Assembly (NCBI RefSeq): GCF_005116645.1
Contig: NZ_SWCM01000009.1
Location: forward strand, 162,192 to 226,191
Direction: 5' to 3'
Origin: Desulfopila sp. IMCC35006
GTDB lineage: Bacteria; Desulfobacterota; Desulfobulbia; Desulfobulbales; Desulfocapsaceae
Length of the DNA stretch: 64,000 bases
Below are positions 34,960-43,955 of the stretch, piece after piece. The translations under genes and the position numbers were made by a program. The notes below the pieces were generated by a model. It had not been told where the DNA came from. It ran no database searches and worked only from the letters and a program-made list of their open reading frames with translations. Position 1 is the first letter of the stretch, and the number at the start of each line of letters is the position of its first letter.

Positions 34960-35943
34960 TTAATCTCTTTTTCTAAATCTTTGTTTTCGGTGCCAGGCAA
35001 AGCTTTCCTGGGCCGGCCAGAACCGGCTTTCAGTCGGCCTGAAAATTGGCCTGTCCGAAAGTGTCAGTATATGACCGGGAAGATTCGGGTCTTTTTTCAC
35101 CGCCGGGGAAACCATCACATCATAATGCGTATCAACCGACATCAGCCCTTCATCAAACGACCAATGGCAGAGTTTACAGAGTGCCATACCGTTTGTGGGG
35201 TGATCGTTTCTGTTCTCACTGAAAGGTATGATATGAGCTGCATCTACCACTGTGCGCCCTTCCGAGGTGAGCATCTTAATCCCACATAAGGCGCAGCGGT
35301 GGGCGTAGAGCCTGACGATTGCCTTTCTAAATCCCTGGTCTCGCACTTTTGCCGCACACTCTGCCGCATTCGCCCGCAGTAAATAGCCTGCATCCACTTC
35401 GGAAGTGCCTAAAAGACCAAAGGCATACTTTGTGGAGCCACAATTGATCATCGATTGTTGCCATATTGTCGGCTGAATCGCAGGCGAAAAGTAGGTTTGA
35501 ACAAGGACGGCGCGAAGTTTCTCCCGTGCATGTTCCATCTGCAGCAGCATGAACAGATCTTTATTGAAGCGCGCGCCAAGATACAGCTCCCGCAGCCGCT
35601 TCATGGAACTGATTGAACGCCCTTTTCGATGCTCCTCGCCAAACCGCGGTATCATCTCCCAAAAATCTGAGCTTTCAAGATGATAAAAAGGATAGGACAT
35701 GCTGGCTTTTCGATCATTATGGGGGAGCAGAGCGATATACTCTTGAAAGGTTTCAGTCAGTTCAAACGATGGCTCAATGAAATTTTTCGTTATCTGCCCC
35801 GAGGCAATGTGATCAAGTATAGACAGCAGAAGAAATGGCTTGTATGGCGATGCGCGGTTGGTAAGAGCTGTCCATGAACCCCTGCTTCTATCAACCCTGA
35901 TCCTGGCAAATGACGACAAATACTGGTCAAGTGTTCCACACAT
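34960..35943 (-). CDS. HNH endonuclease domain protein
   Basis: This 327-aa protein has a C-terminal HNH nuclease motif at about residues 215-270: CALCGIKMLTSEGRTVVDAA, the catalytic His in AAHIIPFSENRNDHPTNGMAL, and a second Cys pair in CKLCHWSF. The N-terminal 200 residues are a putative recognition domain (NRASPYKPFLLLSILDHIAS), as in HNH proteins found near restriction and defence genes. It is the first of a minus-strand set of nuclease genes, 62 bases after the DUF2075 gene, and probably targets DNA. I infer a restriction role. Confidence 0.78.
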   Translation of the reverse strand: MCGTLDQYLSSFARIRVDRSRGSWTALTNRASPYKPFLLLSILDHIASGQITKNFIEPSFELTETFQEYIALLPHNDRKASMSYPFYHLESSDFWEMIPRFGEEHRKGRSISSMKRLRELYLGARFNKDLFMLLQMEHAREKLRAVLVQTYFSPAIQPTIWQQSMINCGSTKYAFGLLGTSEVDAGYLLRANAAECAAKVRDQGFRKAIVRLYAHRCALCGIKMLTSEGRTVVDAAHIIPFSENRNDHPTNGMALCKLCHWSFDEGLMSVDTHYDVMVSPAVKKDPNLPGHILTLSDRPIFRPTESRFWPAQESFAWHRKQRFRKRD

Positions 35944-36005
35944 TGGCAGACCTGTTTTTCTGGAGGAATGGGAAAAATTTTCTGTTCGGCCGACAGTCCA
36001 AGGCC

Positions 36006-37988
36006 CTAAATAACACTAAAGCCAATTTTTTCAAGGTATTCAAACGTTGGGTCATAATATCTGGAGTCTCGGGTTGGATCTTCCGCATCTCCCTCTGGAA
36101 TAACTATTACCATTCCCTGTCGCGCTCTAGTCAGGAGAACCCGATATGCGTTTTTCAAATATACCTGTCTCTCAGGCTTAAGAATTTTTTGCCACTTGTT
36201 GCCTCTAAAAGAACGATGCTCCCATCCATTCTTTGAGTACCTGAAATCGGCATCCCACGTCACACAAACCCAGTCAAGCTCCAGGCCTTGGATATGAAAC
36301 TCAGTGGCCACTTCCTCTAGATAGTAGGATGAGCGCACATCGTCCTTGCCAGCTAAAAACCAATGTATAGGGTTCATTGGTGATTTCACATCGATCGCAT
36401 GAGGCTTCAGTCGCTCAGCTTGCGATGAAACAACAATACCATAACGTTCTGTTCCCCGGGCCTGCATTTTCATCCATTGCTTTGCCTTCGCAAAATCGCG
36501 AGTAATGACCACTGAATATTTTGATCTAATTTCAGCAAGGGTCGATCGAGCTCCTTCCACTTCTAAATCGAGTAATTGTTTTACCAGTAGCGAAACATGT
36601 TCGGCCCGAAACGAACGCATAGACACTGCCAAATGGAGATCTGCGTTGTAATGAACATTTGGACGGCAAGCGATGTTTTCTAATACAACACCTGCACCGT
36701 ATTCATTATCGGTTAGCCGATCAGAAATATGTATTTGCCAATCTGGGAACGACCGGTGAAGCGCATCAATCCATTCGCCAATACCGGCCTCGCCGGTGTT
36801 AATTTCCTGCCCACCACCAATGAGACAAACTATTACACCCCAATCTGGATGACGATTGATGCAAGAAATCAGAAACTCGGGTTCAGATTGATTAAAATCT
36901 GGCCGATTTTTTTTGCGCCTCATAAAACTAGATGTCTGCTCAATATTCCAAGCCCGCTGCGCTTCATCGAATAAGGCAACGTGGTCTGTAGGTGGAGAAT
37001 CATCAATAAGACAGTCATCTCTGTAGTGATGGACATTTTGCACAAATGCCTTCACCTCGCTCAACGCCTGCTTTTTATTTAATTTATTCCCTTTTTTCTT
37101 TTCGCGGGCAATTTTGTCACGAGCCAATGCCTCTTGAAGTATTTGTACCAGTGGCCCGTTTCCTGACAGGAAAACACTATACGTATCCCCATCTGCCTTA
37201 AGATGCTTCGTGGCAATGTTCAATCCAACGAGGGTTTTTCCAGCTCCGGGAACTCCCGTTACAAAGCAAATTGCTTTACAAGAATTATCTTTTGCTTGGT
37301 GAATGACCTGAGAAATTGCCTCCGTTGTCTGATGCAAATTTATTGCTCCTGCATCGCTCCGAGAAATATCAGCGACAGAGTGCCCTTTGTATAAAGCCAT
37401 TGCGGCTTCAATGATTGTAGGAGTTGGGCAATAGCGGCCCTGCTCCCAATTTGCAACATTAATGGCTCCTCCATCAACAAACGATAACACCGCATCAATA
37501 GCCTTCGGCAACATTGCTGTATTGCTTTTTATGGGGAACAACAATTTATCATTCTGAGGTGTAACACTTACAAAGATATCCGGCGCCTTTGCATGAGTTG
37601 CGACCAAGATTGGTGCAATAAATTGTTGGTGACTCTCATCATGAAAATTTTTCAGATCCAATGCATAGTCGCACACCTGATCTAGTCCATGCGCCGAGAA
37701 AATCTTTTCTCCGACTTTAAATTCGATGACAAATATTGCTGGACCGACAAGCAACACGACATCGATACGTGTGCCCATCCGCGGAATAGAATATTCGAAA
37801 TAAATCGAACCACTGTGCGAGAGAAGAGCCGTCCGAAGCACCTCTATTTGCCGAACCCATGCATTTCGCTGTGTTTGCAGGATAGAGGAATCATCACTAC
37901 CCCGCGATATTCGACCCAAGAGTGTATCTGTGTCACTCTTCAGGAAGTCATTGATGGTTGCGGAATAATAAGCTCGATTTATACTCAT
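36006..37988 (-). CDS. PD-(D/E)XK nuclease fused to DUF2075 helicase-like ATPase
   Basis: This 660-aa protein has an N-terminal nuclease-like region (about 60-130) with [20 protein letters not shown], where the Asp and Glu-x-Lys match the PD-(D/E)XK core. From about residue 240 it becomes a superfamily-1-like ATPase of the DUF2075 family: Walker [12 protein letters not shown], Walker [13 protein letters not shown], and a C-terminal [13 protein letters not shown] with [13 protein letters not shown], the helicase motif VI Arg. Such proteins occur in phage-defence islands. There is no partner methylase here. It probably forms an operon with the HNH gene. Confidence 0.8.
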   Translation of the reverse strand: MSINRAYYSATINDFLKSDTDTLLGRISRGSDDSSILQTQRNAWVRQIEVLRTALLSHSGSIYFEYSIPRMGTRIDVVLLVGPAIFVIEFKVGEKIFSAHGLDQVCDYALDLKNFHDESHQQFIAPILVATHAKAPDIFVSVTPQNDKLLFPIKSNTAMLPKAIDAVLSFVDGGAINVANWEQGRYCPTPTIIEAAMALYKGHSVADISRSDAGAINLHQTTEAISQVIHQAKDNSCKAICFVTGVPGAGKTLVGLNIATKHLKADGDTYSVFLSGNGPLVQILQEALARDKIAREKKKGNKLNKKQALSEVKAFVQNVHHYRDDCLIDDSPPTDHVALFDEAQRAWNIEQTSSFMRRKKNRPDFNQSEPEFLISCINRHPDWGVIVCLIGGGQEINTGEAGIGEWIDALHRSFPDWQIHISDRLTDNEYGAGVVLENIACRPNVHYNADLHLAVSMRSFRAEHVSLLVKQLLDLEVEGARSTLAEIRSKYSVVITRDFAKAKQWMKMQARGTERYGIVVSSQAERLKPHAIDVKSPMNPIHWFLAGKDDVRSSYYLEEVATEFHIQGLELDWVCVTWDADFRYSKNGWEHRSFRGNKWQKILKPERQVYLKNAYRVLLTRARQGMVIVIPEGDAEDPTRDSRYYDPTFEYLEKIGFSVI

Positions 37989-38230
37989 TCTTTTCTCTAT
38001 GGACGTCTAACTGGCTATTGGCGTGAGGCTTCAACTCGGCTAATAATAGCAACGGGTGGCATTGGCAAGAACCCTGTGCTGCACCTGTCGCACCTCGATA
38101 TGTATTATCGACTCAATAGTGCAACAACCAAACAGCTGTCCCCAAAGGATAAACCAGCAGCGTATTATCGCCATCCTACTACCCTGTAGCCTATATAGAT
38201 GTTCAGGTTCAACTGCAATAAAAGGCAGTC

Positions 38231-39121
38231 TCAGTATGCCTGAATTCCATATTTCAACAGAAGCCTTGGCAAGATATCATCAAGATTCTGTACATGTTCA
38301 TCTTTCAATTCAATTAGGTTAAAATCGTACTTTTCGTATATTTTTCGCTTTATCTCTTTTCTCTTCAGGTACTTTTGCTCATTTTCAAACCCCCAATATT
38401 CAATGTAAACCTTCCCTGTAGGAATATAAAAATCACAATAAGCATCTTCTTCTATAGGCAGCTTTCGTTCATAGGCGTGTACGATTTCAGCCATGTAAAG
38501 CCAATTATCAATAAGCATCTCCGCTTTTGATCGGACAAAGTGACCATCCGTGGCTCTATGTTTAGCCTCAAATTTTTCTCTAAAACCTTTTTCTTCTAAA
38601 GTTGTTTCTTCGGGTTTTGGTTCTTCTGAATTTTTAGTACCTCTGATTTGTTCTACCGAGTTTTGAAGTATTTTATTTTCAAGGATTAATTCCGGCCACC
38701 TGACATAGGGAATACCAGATTTTTTATCTTCATCCTGTATTGCACCTTGGCGAACTCCCTGGGGGGTGGTTAGCCAACCTTTCAATCCTTTGTAAACCCA
38801 ACCAATCTCAGAGAGGAGGAAATTTATCTTATTCGCTGAAAGGCCATATTGTTTTCCAATAATGGTTGAAGTGATTAATTTTTCATTAAGTGTGACGTTG
38901 ATTTTTATGTCATCTGGCCAAGTAATGTATTTCCCATACTGCTTACTATCAATGAATTTACCACCCTTGCTAACCCCTTCGTTGGTGAGGGACCAGACCT
39001 CTCCTTTTTTCTCAATTAGACCTAAATTGACGAGTTGTACAAACATTTCTCTTGCTGTGATTTTATATAGCTTTGCAAGAGCCGTAGTTGAAATTTTCTT
39101 GGTAGAATCAGCCATGCCCAT
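38231..39121 (-). CDS. Putative nuclease with N-terminal winged-helix-like part
   Basis: This 296-aa protein starts at ATG 39121 with GGAG seven bases upstream. The N-terminal part (about 1-130) looks like repeated helix-turn-helix segments (KISTTALAKLYKITAREMFV). The C-terminal part contains VRSKAEMLIDNWLYMAEIVH and CDFYIPTGKVYIEYWG, which recalls a Vsr/PD-(D/E)XK core (Glu, Asp, Glu). I take it as a DNA endonuclease of the accessory island. No methylase or clear partner is seen. Base composition is AT-rich compared with the backbone, which suggests transfer. Confidence 0.6.
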   Translation of the reverse strand: MGMADSTKKISTTALAKLYKITAREMFVQLVNLGLIEKKGEVWSLTNEGVSKGGKFIDSKQYGKYITWPDDIKINVTLNEKLITSTIIGKQYGLSANKINFLLSEIGWVYKGLKGWLTTPQGVRQGAIQDEDKKSGIPYVRWPELILENKILQNSVEQIRGTKNSEEPKPEETTLEEKGFREKFEAKHRATDGHFVRSKAEMLIDNWLYMAEIVHAYERKLPIEEDAYCDFYIPTGKVYIEYWGFENEQKYLKRKEIKRKIYEKYDFNLIELKDEHVQNLDDILPRLLLKYGIQAY

Positions 39122-39261
39122 AATTTTTCTCCGTACGACTCTGTAGTGTTAATAAAAACCATTTGATTACAGAATATTAGCCCTATATAATATTTAATGC
39201 AAAAGAGAATATTTTGAAGATATAGAATTTTTCAGATAAACTTCACCCAATTACTCGATCA

Positions 39262-39939
39262 ATGAAAGGATTTTTCGGAGAACTTATCGTATCTTTTTTT
39301 GGATGGTTATTTCTTGACAAAGATATCTATAAAAAAATTAACAACATAACCGTCTGGGAGAACGGTTCTTCTACACAAGTTGATCATATTCTAGTTTCAA
39401 TGTATGGAATTTTTGTCGTTGAAACAAAAAATTATTCTGGATGGATCTACGGTCATCAGGATCAAGCAAACTGGACACAAGTTATTTATGGAAAAAAATA
39501 TTCCTTCCAAAATCCTCTAAAGCAAAACTATCGTCATATCAAAATATTATCGGATTTTTTAAACTTAGATACCGACAAATTTCATAGTGTCATTATGTTC
39601 ATAGGTGAATCAAAATTTAAGACACCTATGCCTGCGAACGTCTTAGACAGAGGATATACTGCCCACATAATATCAAAAAGGTCTTTTCTATTACATACTG
39701 AACAAGTAGAGCAATGTTTTCGAAAATTAAAACAGTATAAAGAAAGAAGTAGTTACGATGACAGATCTAACCATATTTATTCTCTTAAACAGCGCCATAA
39801 TTCAGTCACAAACTGTCCTAAATGTGGTGCAAAGTTGGTGAAAAGAACGGCAAAAAGAGGTAAAAATTGTGGAGAACAATTTCTTGGGTGTTCTGGATAC
39901 CCCAGATGTAAATTTACTAGACATTTGACTAATAATTGA
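39262..39939 (+). CDS. NERD nuclease-related protein with topoisomerase-type zinc finger
   Basis: This 225-aa protein has an N-terminal NERD domain (about 5-130): GELIVSFFGWLF, TQVDHILVSMYGIFVVETKN, where Asp, Glu and Lys match the nuclease core. The C-terminus is a zinc ribbon of the topoisomerase I type, TNCPKCGAKLVKRTAKRG then FLGCSGYPRCKFT. It would act on DNA or RNA. Strong AT bias (many AAA/TTT codons) sets it apart from neighbours and suggests foreign origin. It is divergent from the minus-strand putative nuclease gene. Confidence 0.82.
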   Translation: MKGFFGELIVSFFGWLFLDKDIYKKINNITVWENGSSTQVDHILVSMYGIFVVETKNYSGWIYGHQDQANWTQVIYGKKYSFQNPLKQNYRHIKILSDFLNLDTDKFHSVIMFIGESKFKTPMPANVLDRGYTAHIISKRSFLLHTEQVEQCFRKLKQYKERSSYDDRSNHIYSLKQRHNSVTNCPKCGAKLVKRTAKRGKNCGEQFLGCSGYPRCKFTRHLTNN

Positions 39940-40111
39940 TTGAAATATACTCAAGAAATCATATTTTGTTATTTATATTGGATTGTTACCTATTGTTACG
40001 ATTACCTGTTTTTTCAAACTTCAATCTGTTGCGCTTATTGTACTACTCCAGCAATATGCAGTGGAATTTCTCTATCCTGTGGATATACTGCTAAGGCATT
40101 TTATGCCGTCG

Positions 40112-41155
40112 TTATAGACCTTTATATTTTTTAACATTAACAGCCTTCCACTCCAAAAGAGGCTGCCTTTGAATGCGTTGTTGCAAACTTTTGTCAGCAG
40201 TCAGGATAGTCGAGTCAATCTCTCCGTAGTCAAGCAGCAGGTCAAGAAACGCTTTCTCGTTTTCCGAGAAGGGAATTACAACAGTCAGGGCCTGTCGGCA
40301 TTCTTCCACGAGGCGTGTACCATACTGGTCTATAGATTCTTGTTCTTTAGCTGTATTAAAACGTAGGGTCGGGATCAACTGCCGGGCAAGTTCAGAGCTG
40401 TCCAAATTCACATCCTCGGTGGAAACCGTTCGCCAGTCTTTACGGTTCATGGCACCGTAAACGACAAAGGCTGTACGCAGTCGGTCAAGATCGAGATTTT
40501 CCATATGCAAAAGAATATGGCTGTCAAACAAATCCCTCGCCTGTCTGCGTGCAAGCAACGCCGCCAGTTTTCCCGCCGCCAATTCATGGATATCAATTAC
40601 AGGTATTTGTGTGGCCTGCCAGGTACCGACAGGATACGAATCGGATAACGAAACAGGCCACAAAGGGACCCGATACATGAAGTTGAGGTCCACTTCGAGA
40701 TTGCCGCCAAGTCCTGCAGCACTCTGGTAACGCAGGGACCATTTTCCGCCGGCGTGTTCTTCCGGCATGCGCCTGACAGTGAATCCTTCCCTTGCAAATA
40801 CTGCCTGAACAGCCTGCTCGATCCTGGGTCGTTCGGCAAGCATGGCTTCACGATCTTCCGCCCCCACATAGTTTAGTCACTTACAAAAAATATTTTCACG
40901 TTTCTTGCTAAGATTTTTTGTTAAGTGACTTATCCCGTTTATCGGGGTGAGATCGATATCAACGGAAAGCCGGGGAACATTGAATATAAAAAGGTTGAGA
41001 GCTGTTCCACCCTTGAGAGCCAGCTTGCCTTTTAAAAAAGGATGGCTGCCAAGAGCTTCGAGCAACCCCAGTAGGTGGGCAACCTTTTCAAGCACATCCG
41101 GTCTGAATCCTGTTGCTTCCGCTTGAGCTATAAGTTTCTCATGAGATATTTTCAT
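40112..41155 (-). pseudogene. AbiEii-type nucleotidyltransferase toxin, interrupted by a 75-bp insert
   Basis: The gene is read in two parts on one frame. The 5' part, from ATG 41155, has the nucleotidyltransferase motif LALKGGTALNLFIFNVPRLS then VDIDL; the 3' part resumes NYVGAEDREAMLAERPRIEQ. Between them, bases 40874-40948 are an insert of exactly 25 codons with a stop (TGA at 40877-40879). Without the insert the product would be about 322 aa, a normal AbiEii length. AbiEii transfers nucleotides to targets and is a type IV toxin. The ATG overlaps the AbiEi stop (ATGA), as is standard for the pair. The toxin is likely inactive unless the stop is read through. Confidence 0.85.
40874..40948. 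repeat. 75-bp palindromic insert within the AbiEii gene
   Basis: TAGTCACTTACAAAAAAT (from 40874) and ATTTTTTGTTAAGTGACT (to about 40930) form an inverted repeat with one unpaired base and about 21 bases between. A further small hairpin CCCG..CGGG lies at the other end. It splits the codons for AspLeu and AsnTyr of the conserved VDIDLNY motif without changing frame. No second copy was found in the window. Confidence 0.75.
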
Positions 41156-41958
41156 AGAACTTCTCCCCAAGTCCGCTCGAACAAATCAACAGGGACCACC
41201 AGGTTCCAATCTGCGACAACCTTCCCTGATTTTCTGTTGGAACTGTCCAGATAATGTGGTTGCCTGGGTCGATGATTACGAAGAGGTGCCATATGATTCT
41301 CTTCGACCATCAACGATTCGCGATGCTGTTCCAGATAAAAACCAACCTTGGCAATCGTTGTCGCATTACCGAGTAGAAGGGCATATTCGACCACTTTTTC
41401 GAGATCGAAGAATTCGATCGCTTCAAGGGAACGCCAAATTTCTTCCCAGCTTCCTGAAAGAGCAGGCCGATCCAAGACATCCACCAAAGTCCGCTCAAGG
41501 GAAGTGACCCTGACTTCCAAACCGGCGCGGTCAACAGTGGTAACACCGAAATCTACCTTTTCTGCACGGCAAAGTGCTTGGGAAAACCTGACACCTCGAA
41601 AAACATGGGATCGAAACGTAACAGGGGAAACTGGGCGGGCTGCTGAATAAGTGAGATGCTCACGTGTGGAGTAGGCGTAACCGTGTACTTCTAAAGCCGT
41701 GTGGTATGACAGTACAGCATCTGCTGTGAGTTTGGCAGCAACAAGAAAAGGATCAACCGGATATGAATCTGGATCGGCTCCTATTGGGATAACCGCATAT
41801 AATCCTCTTCGAATGAGAATGACATGCCCGGTATTCCTATGATAATTCAGCAAGGATTCTCTGGTCCTGGGGCCTGCTTTCCCAAGACTTGCGAGATGAT
41901 CGTTGAACTCTTCGCCTGTGAACACCGGATGTTTGCGGAAAAACATTTCGTGTTTCAT
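41152..41958 (-). CDS. AbiEi-family antitoxin / transcriptional autorepressor
   Basis: This 268-aa protein starts at ATG 41958. It is a type IV antitoxin: the N-terminal winged helix (about 1-85) contains TRESLLNYHRNTGHVILIRRGLYAVIP, and the C-terminal AbiEi domain reads VLSYHTALEVHGYAYSTREH and RVTSLERTLVDVLDRP. AbiEi proteins bind inverted repeats at their own promoter and counter the AbiEii toxin. Its stop overlaps the toxin start. Since the toxin gene is interrupted, the antitoxin may now act only as a regulator. A 31-bp palindrome lies 98 bases upstream. Confidence 0.87.
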   Translation of the reverse strand: MKHEMFFRKHPVFTGEEFNDHLASLGKAGPRTRESLLNYHRNTGHVILIRRGLYAVIPIGADPDSYPVDPFLVAAKLTADAVLSYHTALEVHGYAYSTREHLTYSAARPVSPVTFRSHVFRGVRFSQALCRAEKVDFGVTTVDRAGLEVRVTSLERTLVDVLDRPALSGSWEEIWRSLEAIEFFDLEKVVEYALLLGNATTIAKVGFYLEQHRESLMVEENHMAPLRNHRPRQPHYLDSSNRKSGKVVADWNLVVPVDLFERTWGEVL

Positions 41959-41996
41959 ATGCACTCAATTGATTTAGCCCTGGATAACACACAATT

Positions 41997-42025
41997 ATCC
42001 TATGTTTTACTAGCAACATTGTCAA
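41997..42025 (-). promoter_or_regulatory. Promoter of the AbiE locus
   Basis: On the minus strand TTGACA (42025-42020), a 17-base spacer and TAGGAT (42002-41997) form a sigma70-type promoter about 40 bases before the AbiEi start. Confidence 0.55.
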
Positions 42026-42055
42026 TTCCAAATTGGGTTATAATGAAATTTATTC

Positions 42056-42086
42056 ACATAACCCATATTTATAATATGGGTTATGT
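42056..42086. promoter_or_regulatory. 31-bp palindrome, candidate AbiEi operator
   Basis: ACATAACCCATAT (42056-42068) and ATATGGGTTATGT (42074-42086) are perfect 13-base arms around TTATA. A half-site GGGTTATAATG lies at 42035-42045, nearer the promoter. AbiEi proteins are known to bind such repeats for negative autoregulation. Confidence 0.65.
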
Positions 42087-42144
42087 CATATTTTTTCACA
42101 AAAATTCTCAGTATTACTTGTTCTATGCCTCTGTAAGATGAGAA

Positions 42145-42174
42145 TAAAAAATGCCGTCCCCCGAAGGAGACGGC
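42145..42174 (-). terminator. Rho-independent terminator of the acyl-CoA operon
   Basis: On the minus strand a 9-bp stem GCCGTCTCC/GGGGACGGC closes a TTCG tetraloop and is followed by ATTTTTTATT. It ends the thiolase-ligase-dehydrogenase transcript. Confidence 0.85.
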
Positions 42175-42324
42175 CAGGGTAAATGACGGTTTTAACCGAT
42201 ACAGTCGAAAGATCCCCTCGACGTTCTTCAGCTCAGCCATTTTTTCCGTTAAGAACCAAAGTAAAATAAACACAGTCCAAATTTTAGATTTTACGGCAAA
42301 ACTAAAATTAACCAAGATATTAGT

Positions 42325-42720
42325 TTAGATATCGGCAGCTTCCATCGTCTCGGGACTGGCGAGAACAGCCACGAAGCCCAGATTCATTTTATCGATGTTC
42401 GAATTAAGGGTAGCCAGATCCCGCTTCAATTCTTTGAAAGCACTCTGCACCCCGGCGGCCAGACTCTTCCACAACGCCTGCACCGCCTTTTCCCGTTCCT
42501 TCAGCGCCTCCACCTCGGCCTGCAGATTGGCAAGCGTTGCCGCTTCATCCTCTCCCAGGTACTTGCCGTAGGTGCGCTGTTCGATCCGGTGATATCCCTC
42601 GCTGAAGCGACGGGTGATTTCCATATGTTCGGCAGACTTGCCTTCATTGCGCACCACACGAGCGTCAAAGGCCCGGTGAAAGGCATGGGCAATGCAGTTT
42701 TGATGTGCGGTTAAAATCAT
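42325..42720 (-). CDS. Hypothetical coiled-coil protein at the end of the acyl-CoA operon
   Basis: This frame gives 131 residues; the ATG overlaps the stop of the acyl-CoA dehydrogenase gene (ATGA), so translation is coupled. The middle is a coiled coil ([20 protein letters not shown]) and the C-terminus is more hydrophobic ([15 protein letters not shown]). There is no enzyme motif. I do not recognise it. It is followed, after about 150 bases, by a strong terminator, supporting a place in the operon. Confidence 0.6.
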   Translation of the reverse strand: MILTAHQNCIAHAFHRAFDARVVRNEGKSAEHMEITRRFSEGYHRIEQRTYGKYLGEDEAATLANLQAEVEALKEREKAVQALWKSLAAGVQSAFKELKRDLATLNSNIDKMNLGFVAVLASPETMEAADI

Positions 42721-43862
42721 CGGGTCAATGCCGAACCGATGACGATCCGCTGAACCTCGCTGGTGCCTTCGTAGATTTCGGTAATCTTCGCATCCCGCAT
42801 CATCCTTTCCAAGGGGAATTCACGGCTATAGCCATAGCCGCCGTGAATCTGCACGGCCTGGGTGGTGACACGCATAGCGGTCTCGCTGGCCAGCAGTTTA
42901 GCCATCGCCGACTCCTGTGAATATGACAGTCCTGCACTGGCCCTGAAGGCCGCCTTATAAACCAGGAGGCGCGCGGCTTCCACCTGGGTTGCCATATCGG
43001 CCAACTGGAATTGAATTCCCTGGAAGGTGGCGATACTGGCATCGAACTGTTTGCGCTCTTTGGCATAGGCAACCGATGTATCGAGTGCCCCCTGGGCAAT
43101 ACCGAGAGCCTGCGAAGCGATGCCGATCCGGCCGCCATCGAGTGTCTTCATCGCCACCTTGAAACCTTTGCCCTCTTCGCCAAGAAGATTTTCCTTCGGG
43201 ATGCGGCAACCCTCGTAGACCAGCTCCATGGTTGGCGAGGACCTGATGCCCATCTTCTTTTCCTTCTTGCCAAAGGAGAATCCCGGAGTTCCTTTTTCAA
43301 CAATGAAGGCGCTGATGCCGTGGTGTTTCTCGGCCTGTTTATCGGTCCGGGCGAAGACCACATAGGTTTCGGCCTCCCCGGCGTTGGTTATAAAGATCTT
43401 GGTACCGTTCAAAATCCAGTCATTGCCGTCACGAACGGCGGTGGTTTTGGTCCCGCCCGCATCCGACCCGGCGGACGGCTCAGTCAGGCCAAAAGCTCCC
43501 ATCTTTTCCCCCTGGGCCATGGGTACGAGGAATTTCATTTTCTGTTCCTCGGTGCCAAAAAGGTAGATGGGGTTGGAGCCAAGCGACAGGTGCGCCGACA
43601 GGGTTACACCTGTCGATGCACAAACCCGCGACAGTTCCTCGACCGCGATCGCATAGCTCAGATAATCAGCCCCGGCTCCCCCGTACTGTTCGGGGAAGAC
43701 AATCCCGGTCAGTCCCAATTCCGCCAGCCGGCCAAACATCAAAGGCCGGTCGAAACGCTCCTCCTCGTCACGAGCGGCTGCCGACGGCGCGACTTCTTTC
43801 TCGGCAAATTCACGCACCATATCCCGGATCAGGCTTTGCTCTTCGGTCAGTTCAAAATTCAT
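42717..43862 (-). CDS. Acyl-CoA dehydrogenase (short-chain/butyryl-CoA type)
   Basis: This 381-aa flavoprotein oxidises acyl-CoA to enoyl-CoA. Signatures are [18 protein letters not shown] (FAD/substrate binding) and [20 protein letters not shown] near the C-terminus; the catalytic base Glu lies in [13 protein letters not shown]. The position of Glu fits short/medium-chain enzymes. It is third in the operon after thiolase and acyl-CoA ligase, so the set activates an acid, oxidises it and cleaves the ketoacyl-CoA. Hydratase and hydroxyacyl dehydrogenase are not in this operon. Confidence 0.93.
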   Translation of the reverse strand: MNFELTEEQSLIRDMVREFAEKEVAPSAAARDEEERFDRPLMFGRLAELGLTGIVFPEQYGGAGADYLSYAIAVEELSRVCASTGVTLSAHLSLGSNPIYLFGTEEQKMKFLVPMAQGEKMGAFGLTEPSAGSDAGGTKTTAVRDGNDWILNGTKIFITNAGEAETYVVFARTDKQAEKHHGISAFIVEKGTPGFSFGKKEKKMGIRSSPTMELVYEGCRIPKENLLGEEGKGFKVAMKTLDGGRIGIASQALGIAQGALDTSVAYAKERKQFDASIATFQGIQFQLADMATQVEAARLLVYKAAFRASAGLSYSQESAMAKLLASETAMRVTTQAVQIHGGYGYSREFPLERMMRDAKITEIYEGTSEVQRIVIGSALTR

Positions 43863-43955
43863 CGTGGTTGCTCCTGTGAGAGTTTTTCAGATCATTTGCA
43901 AGGTGAAAACGCACCTGTGATGTTGCTTCAATTTCTGCGGTATTTTCCTTTGAAA

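Noticed and set aside
36729..36974. Short plus-strand frames inside the DUF2075 gene
   Set aside because: They are shadows of the minus-strand gene, which has clear Walker and nuclease motifs.
42022..42315. 97-codon minus-strand frame between the acyl-CoA operon and the AbiE promoter
   Set aside because: It runs through a strong terminator hairpin and the AbiE palindrome, so it cannot be a normal gene.
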